Assembly: GCA_014904845.1 (NCBI GenBank)
Contig: MU119223.1
Span: 248,001-312,000, forward strand
DNA from: Acephala macrosclerotiorum
Taxonomy: Eukaryota > Ascomycota > Leotiomycetes > Helotiales > Mollisiaceae
Length of the DNA: 64,000 bases
Direction of reading: 5' to 3'
Shown here: positions 46,409 to 58,683 of the stretch, piece by piece
Layout of the letters: each line of letters opens with the position of its first letter
How positions within the stretch are numbered: the first letter of the stretch is position 1
Position numbers and translations under genes: made by a program
Notes under the pieces: model-generated
Database searches by the model: none
Told to the model about the DNA's origin: nothing
The model's input: the letters and a program-made list of their open reading frames with translations, nothing else

Positions 46409-47872
46409 CTATTCGTCCGACTCCATTATTTTATTGACAGCAAGAATGAATTTCCCCTTCTCGAAGTCTGACTTCTTTCGAGCATCGGCAACATCATGGT
46501 ATTTCTCTTCATCAAAGAGGTCGGAGAGATCAGGCATTGAAGAATAACCCGAGCCAACAGATTCGTCACTGTTCCACTCTTCCTCCTTATCGTTCTTATC
46601 CCTCTTGGGGGCCACTTCTGATGACCCAGCATCCGAAGGTTCATTGTTCCAACGAAATTCACCGACAAGCTCATCGAACCTGTTGTAAATCTCCATAGGT
46701 TCCGCCCTAAGCATAGTTAGCTTTTGTGGTCCGAGTTCTTGGAGAGGGTGAAAATACTGGGTCGCATTCTTGATGAGTAGCTGCCATGTAGCTTCATTTC
46801 TTGCATTAAGCGTGGCATCATGATATCCGCCAGTGTTGTACTCCTCTTCATCATCAAAGATGTGATCATTTCCGAGTCCAAGCAGAGCACCGTTCATGGG
46901 CAAAAGCAAACCACGAATGACACCCACGTTGAAAGTGAGGCGTCGGTGGAACCAGCGTATCAAGTCCTCCAATAATTCATACCGTGTCGTTCCTCGAGAA
47001 CTACGGGATATGTAAAAGGGGTGCTTGACCAAGCAGCGGAATGCCTCCAAACGCTCTTCAATCAGCACAGGACGAAGCAAATTGACCAAAGGTGTAATCG
47101 GACAATTGGATTTAGCTTTGCAGGCTTCGATGAAGTTGGGAAGGTCCAGGTCGGAAGGAAGTTCAATTTTGGCATTGAGACTACGCGCGTATTTGTCGGC
47201 ATAAGGCATATCTGGATATTTCGAGGCGATATATCGGCGAACAATCTTCTTAGCCAAGGTGACAAAGCATTCCTCCGAATAAGAGATCTGGTAGAAAAAT
47301 CGGGGTCAGGACTCAAACATCAGGATTCGGACCAAAAGCCCCAGGGATCAAGAGACTTTCTGAGGGGACGATGTGGTGGCTTACAGGGATGATTTCGTCC
47401 TTGCCATGCTTGCTAATACGGGTGCAAGTGCGCTGCAGCCCTCCGAATAACATTAAATGCTCCCACTGTTCTTCCAATGACGGAACGATCGTATCGATGT
47501 CCCGGAGAGGATGGGACAATGTCTCGTGCTTGACAGACAAGGATTCGAATGCATTTGCAACTGAGGCTGTAGGAGACGTCTCTGGGGATGTAGTAGAAAT
47601 GCCTTCGATGACCTCGATACCCTCGAACCTCAATTTTTTCTGTTCCAATTAATGTCTGTGGCAACTAGGACGATTGATTGTATTCCTACCGTGATTGGCA
47701 TAGCCAAACCGCCCACATCACGTCTCTTGGTGGGAGATACAGAGCGGGAAGCTGGGGATGGAGGTGGACATCGAGCATCCGGGGGCATGCTGTCCTCCGG
47801 GAGTGGGATGGTGCCTATCTCAATGTTTTCGATGCGAGTGAATGACGGTTTACTATCATTATTTCCGACATC
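46409..47872 (-). CDS. Unrecognised fungal protein with disordered N-terminus, 5' end unresolved
   Basis: Three supported exons: 47690-47872, 47385-47639 and 46409-47287, all in phase 0, about 438 residues. Seen: Pro/Ser-rich N-terminus (SMPPDARCPPPSPASRSVSP); a helical segment with EEQWEHLMLFGGLQRTCTRI; a folded-looking region (CFVTLAKKIVRRYIASKYPD, then RYELLEDLIRWFHRRLTFNV); and an acidic tail (DEEEYNTGGYHDATLNARNE, later SDLFDEEKYHDVADARKKSD). The first listed exon follows a good CTAAC branch and CAG acceptor, so at least one exon lies upstream; 47957-48048 (NRGPIGLAVEGKEK, then RKRTRRRRSA) fits in phase. No start codon could be fixed. Function unknown. Confidence 0.62.
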
Positions 47873-48438
47873 CTGATACGCCAATGTTAGTTGGAGCTAG
47901 AGACTTTCAGAGGGAACGAGCCTTCTTAGCTGGAGATGATCTTAAGCGTATCGCACAGCCGACCTTCTTCGTCTGGTCCGCTTTCGATGTTCCTGCTTTC
48001 GCGGGATTTTTTCCTTTCCCTCGACCGCGAGGCCTATGGGACCACGATTAGAGATGCTGCCAAAAGAAGGCCACCGTTGGGTGTTCCGAGTGCGCAGTCT
48101 GGAAATGACTGGAGAGTGTGAAAGGCATGACTTACATGATGACCGTCTGAAGTAGGATGCTTTTGACTGCTCCAGTAACGATTGTTGATGGACGATGAAC
48201 AAAGCAGTGGACGCGGTAATGTACGACGCAGTGGAAGAATTGAAAGTAGCAGAAATGAGAAGAACAGGAAGTAGGCGCTGGCCGAACATGTTGTGGAAGG
48301 AACGCACCACCTATTATTTCTTTGGAAAGACCGATCGGCATCACCCCCTTAATCCACGTCCTGACACTGCACTGTGACGAGCTCCCCCAAAAATGTCCCT
48401 GTTCCAATGTTCAGGGAAGCGTGGGCGATTGGAATTCG
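47873..48438. other. Intergenic region, probably with upstream exon(s) of the preceding minus-strand gene
   Basis: A basic coding-like stretch at 47957-48048 (-) reads ISNRGPIGLAVEGKEK and ends in an Arg cluster before a GTGCGA donor. An acceptor TTGGCAG precedes it and a GTAAGT lies near 48135. Beyond that I see no clear start. Confidence 0.35.
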
Positions 48439-49683
48439 TCAACCAAGGATTTCATTCTTCAGCTGTTCTGCACTGCGCAATATTCGAAGGACATCAGAGA
48501 CTAGGTAGAGGCTGCCCGCGACCACAAGAGGACCCTCTCCTGCAACAGTAGTTGCCCAACGCAAGGCACCAGAAAGATCTAAATCGGCATCGTACATTTG
48601 AAATGTATCAACTCCTGAGGCAGATGCAGCAGACAGTATGTCTTGAGGCTCCATGGCTTGAACCCACGGCATTCCATCCACGGGTCCAAACTTCACAGCG
48701 GCCACGCAATCGCCTTGGTGTAGCAAAGGCTTTAGAATACCCTCAAGCTCTTTCCCTTGCGAAGCTGCAAGAACCCAAGTCACCTTCTCTCCATCCTTGC
48801 GTAACCTTCTACCCACGTACGCGCCTAATACTTCTGCTGACTGGATGTTGTGAGCACCGTCGAGGAGAACGGGTTCGGATCTTCCGGTGATGCTTCTGAT
48901 GTCGAGTGTCTGCAGGCGACCAGGCCACGTAATTTTCTGAATCGCAGGGAGTAATCGATGAAGAGGAGATTCCAGTTTAGTATACGCTAAGTGGAAAGCA
49001 GTATAAGCACAGGCCAGATTTTCCCATTGATGGGGCTCGAAATCCTCTTCGGACAATTCATCTAGAAAGGACGACTCCGTAGAGCTGAGGATAACTTCTG
49101 TCCCAATCTCCTTGGCATAGTCTTCCACAACTTTGCGCACAGATGGAGGGTTGGTCCTGTCTAGCACACAAGGGACACTAGGTCTCATGATTCCGGCTTT
49201 CTGGCGAGCAATCTCTTCAATAGTGTTCCCCAAAAATGACTGATGGTCAAGACCAATTTTCGATATGACTGTAACAGCTTTATTTTCCATGGCATTGGTC
49301 GCATCGAGTCGTCCACCGAGTCCAACTTCCACCACTCCCATGTCTATTTTCTCCCTCGCAAACACTTCAAATGCAGTCGCAGTCAGAAGCTCAAATTCTG
49401 AGGCCTCGATGTTTTCCGTACTGCTCCGCTTCAACACCAGATTCTCTGCTTCCTTGAAGATAGACTCTTTGACTGTTTGCTCGTTGATTGTGATGCAGTC
49501 CCAGCGATCAATCAGGTGTGGAGATGTGAACCGACCACATCGTACGCCACTTGCATGAAGCATAGCAGAGAGATAAGCACATATTGTTCCCTTGCCGTTG
49601 GTGCCTGCAACATGGATGGATTTCCATGACTGTGGTGTATGCCTGAGCAGGCGGCTGATGCGCCCCAGACCTAGCTCGATCAT
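48439..49683 (-). CDS. FOL3: Dihydrofolate synthase (folylpolyglutamate synthase family), FOL3-like
   Basis: Adds glutamate to dihydropteroate to make dihydrofolate in folate biosynthesis. Single exon, 414 aa, from ATG 49683. Seen: MIELGLGRISRLL start as in fungal FOL3; P-loop HVAGTNGKGTICAYLSAML; CGRFTSPHLIDRWDCI; EFELLTATAFEVFA; MGVVEVGLGGRLDATNA; KIGLDHQSFLGNTIEEIARQKAGI; WPGRLQTLDI; and VLLDGAHNIQSAEVL. These are the Mur-ligase-type motifs of the DHFS/FPGS family in the right order. The lack of the longer N-terminal targeting region found in FPGS favours DHFS. The frame is open 6 codons upstream without an ATG. Confidence 0.93.
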   Translation of the reverse strand: MIELGLGRISRLLRHTPQSWKSIHVAGTNGKGTICAYLSAMLHASGVRCGRFTSPHLIDRWDCITINEQTVKESIFKEAENLVLKRSSTENIEASEFELLTATAFEVFAREKIDMGVVEVGLGGRLDATNAMENKAVTVISKIGLDHQSFLGNTIEEIARQKAGIMRPSVPCVLDRTNPPSVRKVVEDYAKEIGTEVILSSTESSFLDELSEEDFEPHQWENLACAYTAFHLAYTKLESPLHRLLPAIQKITWPGRLQTLDIRSITGRSEPVLLDGAHNIQSAEVLGAYVGRRLRKDGEKVTWVLAASQGKELEGILKPLLHQGDCVAAVKFGPVDGMPWVQAMEPQDILSAASASGVDTFQMYDADLDLSGALRWATTVAGEGPLVVAGSLYLVSDVLRILRSAEQLKNEILG

Positions 49684-50171
49684 GATTTGAGGAAGGACCA
49701 AATGTGACTTTTCGGCCTTTCATATGACAAACATTCCAACTTTTCAGGCAATCAAACACTTGCGAGCTAAAGTAGGGTTCTCATCTTTGATCCAGTTGAT
49801 GTTTGCCCGTTTTTCTTTCTCGTTTGTTGACTGAGTGCTGAAAAGTGACTCAGTTGCATGTGTTGAAGATGTGTTGAAGTGAAGAAGGTTGAAGAGTCCT
49901 AGCTCTCGGCTATTTCCATTAACCCTGTCTATGTCTTGGAGAAACGGTTAGCGTATGTACTAGCGCTCCGTCGATCTACGCTAGTAAATCTCGCCGCCCT
50001 CGTTCGCGAAAGGAAAGAGCGTCTCTGCATCAACAACCCATCAACACACGACATTGAGAACCGCCCTGCCGTCGGAGCATCATCAACAACCTCATTTCTG
50101 TTGTCGCACAACTATTTGGAATCGCTTTTTCAATACATTGCTCCTCTTCTCTGACCTCTCAATATCCCAAA
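49684..50171. promoter_or_regulatory. Divergent promoter region, FOL3 / 50172 gene
   Basis: 490 bp with short C/T-rich leader sequence before the plus-strand ATG. No specific element identified. Confidence 0.45.
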
Positions 50172-51600
50172 ATGGGGCTGCCGTGAGTCCATTTCAGCCC
50201 CCTCGTTTTTCATCTAGTACTGACTAGATCCAAGTTTGTTCATCACTCCAGTCGAGCCTGAACCCGCTGCGAAATCGGCAGAGAAGTCTGCGTCAGGTCC
50301 ACGATCCTCAATCCGCCGACAACGCTCTGTTCGGGGCCCTCATGCGCGTCCATCAGCAGAACTTCGAAGGAGGATACTTGGTATGGTCGCAGAGCCAGAA
50401 GAGTATGAGGCCTCAGAAAACCGACAAGCTGCGACCTCTATCCAAGGAGAAACACGCGACTCTCAGACGCGATCGATGGGATGGTTTGAACAAGAGCGAA
50501 TGAGACTGCGTGACACGCTCAGCTTTGAGCGCCAACATCCGCCGAGCAACGAGATTGATGGCCCCTTCATGCCACCGGTTCCGGAATCGCGCGATTATTC
50601 TGGTACTGAGGATAGACAGAGAGACATTCTGCGATTGAGGGCCGTACGACAAGACTTACGAAGAATGGCTAGAAGACGTCCGGCTCCAACACCCCCCTAT
50701 ACCGATGCCGACCTCAACTACATGCCTCGAACTGGTCCTGGCATAAGTTCACCTCGCCCTGCCTCATTGACACCTGCTCGCTCGCCATCTCATCAACCTT
50801 CTCTTGGCGAAGCTGATGCTTCTCCTCGTCGCCCTCTAGAGGACTCCGATTTCATCTTCACTCGAGGACCACCATACGCAGACGTAAGTAGAACGCCCTA
50901 AAATGCCAAGCGTTTTAGATTTGCTTAATCATGAAAATATGTCTTCTCTCTCAGTTCGTTTCGGAAATGTTTGCTGACTTTTTTGAAGCGTGCAGCAAGA
51001 GTAGCTTTGTCTGATCGAGTAGAAGCTCTAAACAGAGCATCCAACAATATGGAGCGGTCTCGACGACTTATACGTCAGGCGCGATTAGATGGGCTTGGTG
51101 ATAGAGATAGAAGTCTGAGTCCCGAGAACGGCGCTGCTTGGGATACCCTTCTTACAAGCATTACGCCCGACCCACAGCCACCTAGTGCTGGGTCCTCATT
51201 CGCATCCTCTGCAGCAGCCGCAGCATCGTCGTCTGGCTCTGGGCCTGCCTCGGCCACTACTTCTATGACTAGCGTGGACCGAACTGGAGATTCGGCAAAC
51301 GTTATTGATTGTGACATATCCGAATCAGGTTCCAACACAGATGAGGACGAAGAAGATATGTATGAGATCCCCGATCTCAACCGAACTCGAGGAGGCCGTT
51401 TCTGGAGGACTTATGCAGATGTGGTTACTTCTAGAGCAGATCGCGCTGCACGAAATGGCAGTACAGATACGGAACATCTGGGAGGAATGCTTCGAATCAT
51501 CTCACGGCTTGCTGAAAGAGATGAGATCCCCGATGAGTGGTGGGCTTCTGCTGGCCTCAGCCGCAACATTCGTCGAGAGCCTACGGAGCCTACGACCTGA
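50172..51600 (+). CDS. Disordered fungal protein with an 11-nt first coding exon (423 aa)
   Basis: Not recognised. Three exons: 50172-50182 (ATGGGGCTGCC), 50235-50883 and 50989-51600. The join gives MGLPLFITPVEPEPAAKSAE. Seen: Arg/Ser-rich N-terminus (SSIRRQRSVRGPHARPSAEL), a charged helical region (RDILRLRAVRQDLRRMARRR), Pro/Ser-rich linkers, a second helix (ALNRASNNMERSRRLIRQAR), Ser/Ala and Asp/Glu tracts (SESGSNTDEDEEDMYEIPDL), and a folded-looking C-terminus (GGRFWRTYADVVTSRADRAA, then LGGMLRIISRLAERDEIPDE) ending in a WW pair. No signal peptide or TM. The acceptors are AAG-type; they were chosen because only they keep the frame. Confidence 0.72.
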
Positions 51601-52490
51601 TATACGTACGAAAAGTTAATGCCGACACGGATTTCTTATGGGCGGCGATTGTGATACCATTTTGTACAATAGCGTGTTTTGACTAGTTTCTAAAAGTCCG
51701 AGGTTCGCGGCAACATTTGCGTTGGAGTTGGGGGAGTTTTACAATAGCGGTGATTACAGAGACAGCTATCAATTGAACATATTGTATGCGTTGCATTCAT
51801 CTTACATTTGTCTCAAAGGATCTTAAGTGGCTTTTATGATCAATATAGCGTTCGATGCATCAATCATGCAGAGTCTATATGCTGACAGGAACAAGACTGG
51901 TACGGATGGCGGACGCGTTGATAAAAGCTCCAGCAGCGAGACATGTTCGTAAAATATCAAGCCCAATGATTGGCTATAGGGCAATAGAATCGAATGACTG
52001 ATCATGAACCTCGAAAACAAAAGCTGAAACATAAATGTCGCGATACCTCTAGGTCCAATGATCTTGCTCGTTTGGCGTTGCGTGCATCGACCAACCTCAG
52101 CCTTACATGCAGGTCGCGAATCCCAGCAAGCTTGTTTGTCATTCTGTCATTGCTAATTTCTCTTAACGGCGCACGAGTACTTTTCTAAGGAAGCACTGAT
52201 ACCGAGGACTTCAGCAGAGAATGTGGCATGCCATCTGTCAATTCAAGCTGCCATCAACACCTGCGAATTGAACTGTACAGGTCTCTGACAACTCGCCTGT
52301 CCAAGCTAGGATCCGCCTTTATACGCAACCTTGACCATAGTTCTCTTAACCCCGCGATATCGCGACTTGAAACTAGGACCTTGTCCACGAACGCGAGCAT
52401 TCATGGTTGGGATGAGATCCTTCATCTGCCAGAGCATTCGACCTCTCCTCTCCCTCCTTTGAAACCCATTCCTGGGCCTCGACATCGGCC
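51601..52490. other. Promoter region of the SepH gene
   Basis: 0.9 kb with no supported gene; an open stretch at 52228-52680 overlaps the SepH start in another frame and has no domain. Confidence 0.5.
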
Positions 52491-55400
52491 ATGGTCTCCC
52501 ATCATCCACCTTCGTCGGACCGGCAAGCGAATGGCAGATCAGGGGCTGGTAATGGACTTGGGAAGTCAGAGAGAAATCCAGGGACACCGAGAAAAGATGG
52601 CGGAGCGGGAAACGAGAAAGCGGTGCAGGATCCAGGCCTCAAGGACTACGTACGTCTCTATACCGAGGAAAAAGATATAGCTGCTCATATTTGGAATAGC
52701 GTCTAGGAGAATGCCTCGGAAAAGGTGCTTTTGGGTCTGTCTACAAAGCCTTCAATTGGGGAACGGGAGAGGCGGTTGCTGTGAAGCAAATCAAGCTCGG
52801 AGATCTCCCCAAGAGCGAGTTGCGGAACATTGAGGTATGAGGTACCACGAGCTGCATGGGGCTGGACTGACGTACTATATCCAGGCCGAAATCGACCTGC
52901 TGAAGAACCTTAATGTGAGCTGTTGAGACGAAGAAAGCGAGGTGTGAGAGACTTACTGACATGCATTAGCATGATAATATTGTCAAATATCTGGGTTTCG
53001 TTAAGTCGTCGGACTGCCTAAACATAATATTAGAGTAAGCTCTGGCAGACACATCCAAGTTTTGGCTTTACTTACACTACCTAGGTACTGTGAAAATGGG
53101 TCATTACATTCAATATGCAGGAGCTATGGCAAATTCCCGGAGAATCTGGTTGGGGTCTACATGGGCCAGATTCTTCTAGGACTACAATATCTCCACGACC
53201 AGGGTGTTATACATCGAGACATCAAGGGAGCGAACATTCTCACGACCAAAGATGGCAAGGTCAAGTTGGCAGACTTCGGGGTTTCGACAAGTACCTTGAC
53301 TGGCGCTGACAAGGAGGCACAAGTTGTTGGTACGCCATACTGGATGGCTCCTGAAATTATCCAGCTCTCAGGAGCAACTCCCGCTTCTGACATTTGGAGT
53401 TTGGGCTGCACAGTCATTGAGCTCTTGGAAGGGAAGCCTCCATATCACAAATTGGCTCCGATGCCAGCACTTTTTGCCATTGTCAATGACGACCATCCTC
53501 CCTTGCCAGAAGGAGTTTCGCCTGTAAGTTCCAAAGTCGTTTTCGCGTAAGATAGTTCTTATTCACTGACAACTATAGGCCGCTCGAGATTTCCTCATGC
53601 AATGCTTTCAAAAAGATCCGAACTTGAGGGTGTCGGCACGAAAACTTCTGAAGCACGCATGGATTGTTGGTTCACGACGAAGTGACGCTCCTGTGGCCAA
53701 ACCACCTGCAAATTTCCGCCAAGCAGTTGAGGAAGTCAAGCAGTGGAACGAAGCTTTGAAATCCCCAACTGGAGCAGGATCATTTCGTGCTTCGACAAGG
53801 TCAAACGCCGCAAGTCCTATGCCGCCAAGACGAGATCCGCCCCTGCGGGACCCTTACAGTGATCAGAAACCAGCAGCGCTGATCACTCCTGCCAAAGGAC
53901 CTCTTCAGCTTGCGAAACCCAAGAATCAGGCTGAAGCATTTCGATCGCCGGAAAGCCCAGGTACGTCTCTCAAGAACATCTCTGAAGGTGCGAGTACTGA
54001 GTCTTTTCAGAAAATGATAATTGGGACGATGATTTTGCATCGTCTATATCTCCCAGCGCGCTTCATCTACCCCAATTCAAGCCCCATGATAACTTCGGCG
54101 GCATGTTGTCATCAGATCGCCTGAAAGCTTTCGCCTCCTTCGAAGTCCCTAACGACGAAAACGACAACTGGGACAACAATTTCGAAGGAGACCTAGTTAC
54201 CATTAAAGGTCCTCGCAAGAATGTTGAGCCAGACACTCACGAACTAGAAACCATTCGGCCGTACAAGATCAAACCCACCATAGTCACACAGAACATCAAG
54301 CCTGCGCCGGCTCCAAAGTCATCTTCAAGGAAGACGTCAAGAAGTGAACCACCTAGGCCAAAATCTCCTGTCAAAGCCCAGGTAGGAGCTCAAGTAGCAC
54401 ACAAATTCATCTTACCTGCGAGACCAGCCGTGATGTATCGCGAGCAATCTGTCGAAGACTACTCAGATTTATTCGTAGACAATGACTGTATTTTTGACAG
54501 ACGGCTCAGTGTCATCAAGGTATGCTTTTCGACCTATCGCCATTCTACTTAACTAACCCGAAACAGGATGATGCTCTTTCTCCAAAGCTATTTCACCCTT
54601 CAGACCTTACTAGCCTGCCACGCTCAGCTAATTCTCCAGTTGCTCTCAATGGTAGCATGAGGCGAAAAGCAGTTCCACGCAAGGAAGACCAGGCAATGCG
54701 GCGCACAAGATCATCTGTGGAGATTCAACGTTATGCCGAAGATGAAGATGACGAGGACTTCTCCGATATCTTTGGAAAGGAAGATGGAATTGTGGAAAAG
54801 GACGAAAGTGACCGAGGCTCTGAAGATGGCGTTGGTGCCTTGATGTTGCACTCGAAATTGTCCAACAATTCATGGCTTGGAGACGAAGATGATGAAGACG
54901 ACCCTTTTGCATCTTTGGAGCAAGGTTTTGATGAGATGGATCTGCAGGCAAACATTGCTCGCGACAAACATGCGAGACTCTGCACCCTTGTCGAAGGCCT
55001 AGTGAGCTCCTTGAAGGTCACAGAAGAGCATGATCTTATTGAGGATGTTTCAGAACAATTGGTAAGCCATCCTTGGAAGGTGGTTGACTGACAATGTTGC
55101 TGACATTAAGCAGCTTGATGTTCTGTACGAATCAGAAGATGCAAAGAGTCTAATTATCAGTGCACATGGCATGCTACCTATCCTCGAGATTCTCGAGCCA
55201 TGCACTGTCAAAAGTCGGCAGCCTATGATTTTGCGTCTTCTTAAGGTGGTCAATACGGTATGTCAACCTCTCTCACACAATGACGAATCTACTGACAGTC
55301 TTAGATCATTTTAAATGACGTCGAAATCCAAGAAAACTTATGTTTCGTTGGAGGAATTCCAATTATCACAAAATTTGCCGCAAGGCAGTATTCTAACGAC

Positions 55401-57300
55401 ATTCGCCTCGAAGCAGCTGCATTTGTGAGGCAGATGTATCAGACATCTACATTGACTCTTCAGATGTTCGTTAGTGCGGGTGGTCTCAACGTTCTAGTCG
55501 AGTTTCTTGACGAAGACTACGATGAAGCCAGAGATTTGGTCCTGATTGGTGTCAATGGCATCTGGAACGTGTTTGAGCTTCAGGTAAGCACATCCAGCCT
55601 TTACTAGATGCTCACCTGAATACTAACAAAACGTCAGGGACCAACGCCGAAGAACGATTTCTGTCGTATCTTTTCTAGGAGCAAGATTCTGTCTCCTCTT
55701 GCCCTAGTCTTGGATCGTGTACTTGACGAGGAAGACGAACTATCCGAACTCATTGAAGGTCGTATTGTGAACATATTCTACCTCTTCTCACAAGCGGAGA
55801 ACTATGTCAAAGAGGTCGTGGCGGACCGTGTTGTCCTCAAACGTATGAATATCCGTCTCATGATCTTGATCACACGCTAATCCTACTCAGGTGTCCTCAA
55901 GGATCTCCGAAGAATGACTCCAGCACACCAGATCACCATGCTGAAGTTCATCAAGAATCTGTCTATGTTGTCGACCACCCTAGACAGCCTGCACGCCGCG
56001 AACGCCATCGAGCTTTTGATAGACCTACTGAGTTCAAGCATGAAGAAAGACGCAAATCACTTCCGCGAGATCTCGAACCAAGTTCTAAACACCATGTACA
56101 ACCTCTGCCGGCTTAGCAAGGTACGCCAAGAGGATGCTGCTATCAATGGCATCATACCATTGCTGCAGAAGATCATGAAAACCAAGAGACCACCCAAGGA
56201 GTTTGCCTTACCAATCCTCTGCGATATGGCCCATTCCGGGAAGGTGGGACGCAAATATCTATGGCAAAACAAGGGACTGCAGTTCTATGTTTCGTTATTG
56301 GAAGACCAATACTGGCAGGTCACTGCCTTGGACGCCATCTTCATTTGGTAAGCATGAAATATGATACTCTCGCTTACAAGATACTGACTTCGTGACCAGG
56401 CTCCAAGAAGAGACCGCCAAAGTCGAGAAGTGCTTGCTGGAGGGCAACTTTACAGAAGCCATCGTAAAATGTTTCACTGCACATAAGGCTAGTGCATTCG
56501 ACTATAACCTTCTCGAACCTTTACAAAAGCTACTTCGATTAAGCTCGCCTGTTGCAGCTTCCCTCGCTCGGTCCGACTTGTTCTCTGGAATACTTCAAAA
56601 ACTCAACCATAAAAAAGCCGTAGTGCGTCTGAATCTGCTGCGTATCGTCCGCAGTATCTGCGACCCCAGCGATGAAGAGGCAGACAGCATTCGATCTCAT
56701 CCTCTATTTGATGAGGTACAGCGTCTGGCTGAGAACGATAATGCTGTCCTCGTCAGAAATATGGCAAGCGAGCTCGTCAAAGCGAACTTAGACTCCAACT
56801 CTGAGACTGGCAGTGGAGGACGGCCTCGGCCAGGTCAGATAAGACGGACCTTCACTCCTCCATCTCTGCAGCACAGTGTCACGGCACCAATGACACCTAC
56901 ACATGCCAACCGGATATCACAGTCTTCCGCATTCATAGACGGAAGCGTCACACCTCGACGACTAGCAGCCGCCTCTAATGGTGGCGATATCGTTTACAGA
57001 CCGAGAAGCAGAGACGGATCACAAATTCAAATGACACGCAGGACGAGCGGAGAAGTTGTCGGAAGCTCATCGATGAGCAAGAGCAGATTACCGCGAACAT
57101 CGATGCTTCGAGGATCACGATCATCGTTGGCCGCTGTATCTGCGAGCGACGATTCGACAACCAGACGAGAGAACGGAGTAAGATTACGGGAGCAATCGAG
57201 ATCTGTGGCTGCCTCGCCTGCTCAGGCAAATGGGACAGCGCCGCAGTTGAATTCAAAACGCAGGACGAGACCACCGAGTGGGGATATCAAGTGGTCGTGA
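52491..57300 (+). CDS. sepH: Septation initiation protein kinase SepH (Cdc7/MAPKKK-like)
   Basis: Ser/Thr kinase of the septation initiation network; needed for septum formation. Thirteen exons: 52491-52649, 52700-52834, 52885-52914, 52970-53034, 53085-53523, 53579-53960, 54011-54519, 54567-55061, 55114-55257, 55305-55583, 55638-55842, 55891-56347 and 56400-57300, in total 1399 aa. Seen: glycine loop [66 protein letters not shown]; then a Pro/Ser linker, acidic stretch [20 protein letters not shown], a long armadillo-like helical region (exons 9-13, e.g. [12 protein letters not shown] frames avoided; [44 protein letters not shown]) and a Ser/Arg-rich tail. Kinase plus ARM-like C-terminus and the size match fungal SepH. 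The acceptor at 52699 was chosen because it alone restores the start of the kinase domain. Confidence 0.95.
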
Positions 57301-57350
57301 TGAGATATGAGGCATGAGGGAAGGTACATGAACGACAGGATGGATATGAT

Positions 57351-57402
57351 GGGAATGGAATTGAAGGGAATGGAATTGAAGGGAATGGAATTGAAGGGAA
57401 TG
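57351..57402. repeat. 15-bp minisatellite, three perfect units plus a partial
   Basis: The unit gggaatggaattgaa is repeated without change at 57351, 57366 and 57381, followed by gggaatgaa. It sits about 50 bp after the SepH stop, in the probable 3' UTR. Confidence 0.95.
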
Positions 57403-58053
57403 AACGGATTGGAGATTCCTTGAGTAACAAGTGCATGCATTTGACGGAGTAAAAAGTGCGGTTTGTGGGTGCATAGCTGCGGGCGTTGCATGGTTTGGTT
57501 TGCTTGCTATGATATATCGTCGGTCATTGATCGGTGGTGGTCAAGTGGCAGTGACAGCATGGAAACAATGAGGAAGATACATTGTAAACTTTATCAGACC
57601 GTTCCTCTTAACCTGTGCTTGAGTTCTGGTGCTGGAATGGGATAGCAAGTTGTGACAGTCCTTTTTTTTATGGCAGCTCATGTTCATGACGCTTGCCAAG
57701 ACCTGCATCAAAGCGCGCTCGAGGCGCGTTGATCACGACACTTTCTCCTGCCTCTCGATTATTTTCTGCCTTCGAGATACTTCTTCTCTGTCGGGTCCGC
57801 TACCTTTCTGGTGACTGCAAAGGGAGGTCAAAGCTATGATAAGTCGGATTGTTCATGTACAGCCCGTCTACCTTTGGTTTTCACATTTCCCGCCATGCTC
57901 ATGTACTCAGGTACTCCTTCTCAATTTAATTTTCCTTCGATGGCGTAAGACTCACGGTTGTTTTACTCCTATTCTTGGAGCTATGTCGTCTGCCTAGAAC
58001 CACTGTTTGCATTTCTTGTCATTGCAATGGGTTTCTTCCTCCAATCCAACTCA

Positions 58054-58212
58054 AGTTTAAGGCCTTTTTGCGAAGAATTGGAATTGCAATTGGCTACTTT
58101 TTCGATGAATTGGATCGTGAATTGACTTCATAATCGGGTAATAATCCCAATTCAAGACTTAGGACTCGCGAGTTTAAGCCTTTTTCGTAGAATTGGAATT
58201 GAAATTGCTAAT
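58054..58212. repeat. Dispersed imperfect repeat pair (about 42 bp, 117 bp apart)
   Basis: Copy 1 at 58054-58097 and copy 2 at 58171-58212 share agtttaag, a cctttttcg block and agaattggaattg, with a few substitutions and indels. Further gaattgg motifs lie between and after them. Non-coding. Confidence 0.8.
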
Positions 58213-58683
58213 TCTAGACTCGAGTCTGACTGGAGTTTGAGTTGGAATTGGCTAACCTTGCTTCTCTGGTCCCGTCGAGGCCGGACTTCTCAACCCATCA
58301 ATAGCAAGAGCTACATGGAACATACGAGGGACACGATTCAGACTTTTCTTAGCTAGATTAAGACTCGGGAGGATGATAGTCAGGACTGCAGCAATCACAA
58401 TTGCGTGCTCTTGAAAGCGAAAGTGAAGAGCAGTGTAGCGAACACCTTCGTTGCTGCCCTGCCTGACATCTAGGCCCAACCTTTCATACCAAACAAGCCC
58501 AACATCATCAAGCATCTCAATCTACCTAGTCAATTTTCCACTCGAAATTCCAGCGATTTCCAGAGAACTTATCATGTGATCCCCTATTAATACCTTCCTA
58601 ATTCGTATAGGTTGATCCCTGTCTGCTGGTAGCTGCCTAAATCCTCTTGCTCTTCAATTCAAGCTTCCTCCTTTCTTTAGCTA

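Larger units (their letters stand above)
57301..58683. other. Intergenic region with minisatellite and dispersed repeats
   Basis: 1.38 kb with no gene; repeats at 57351-57402 and at 58054/58171 are listed separately. The right end is the promoter of the GNAT gene. Confidence 0.55.
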
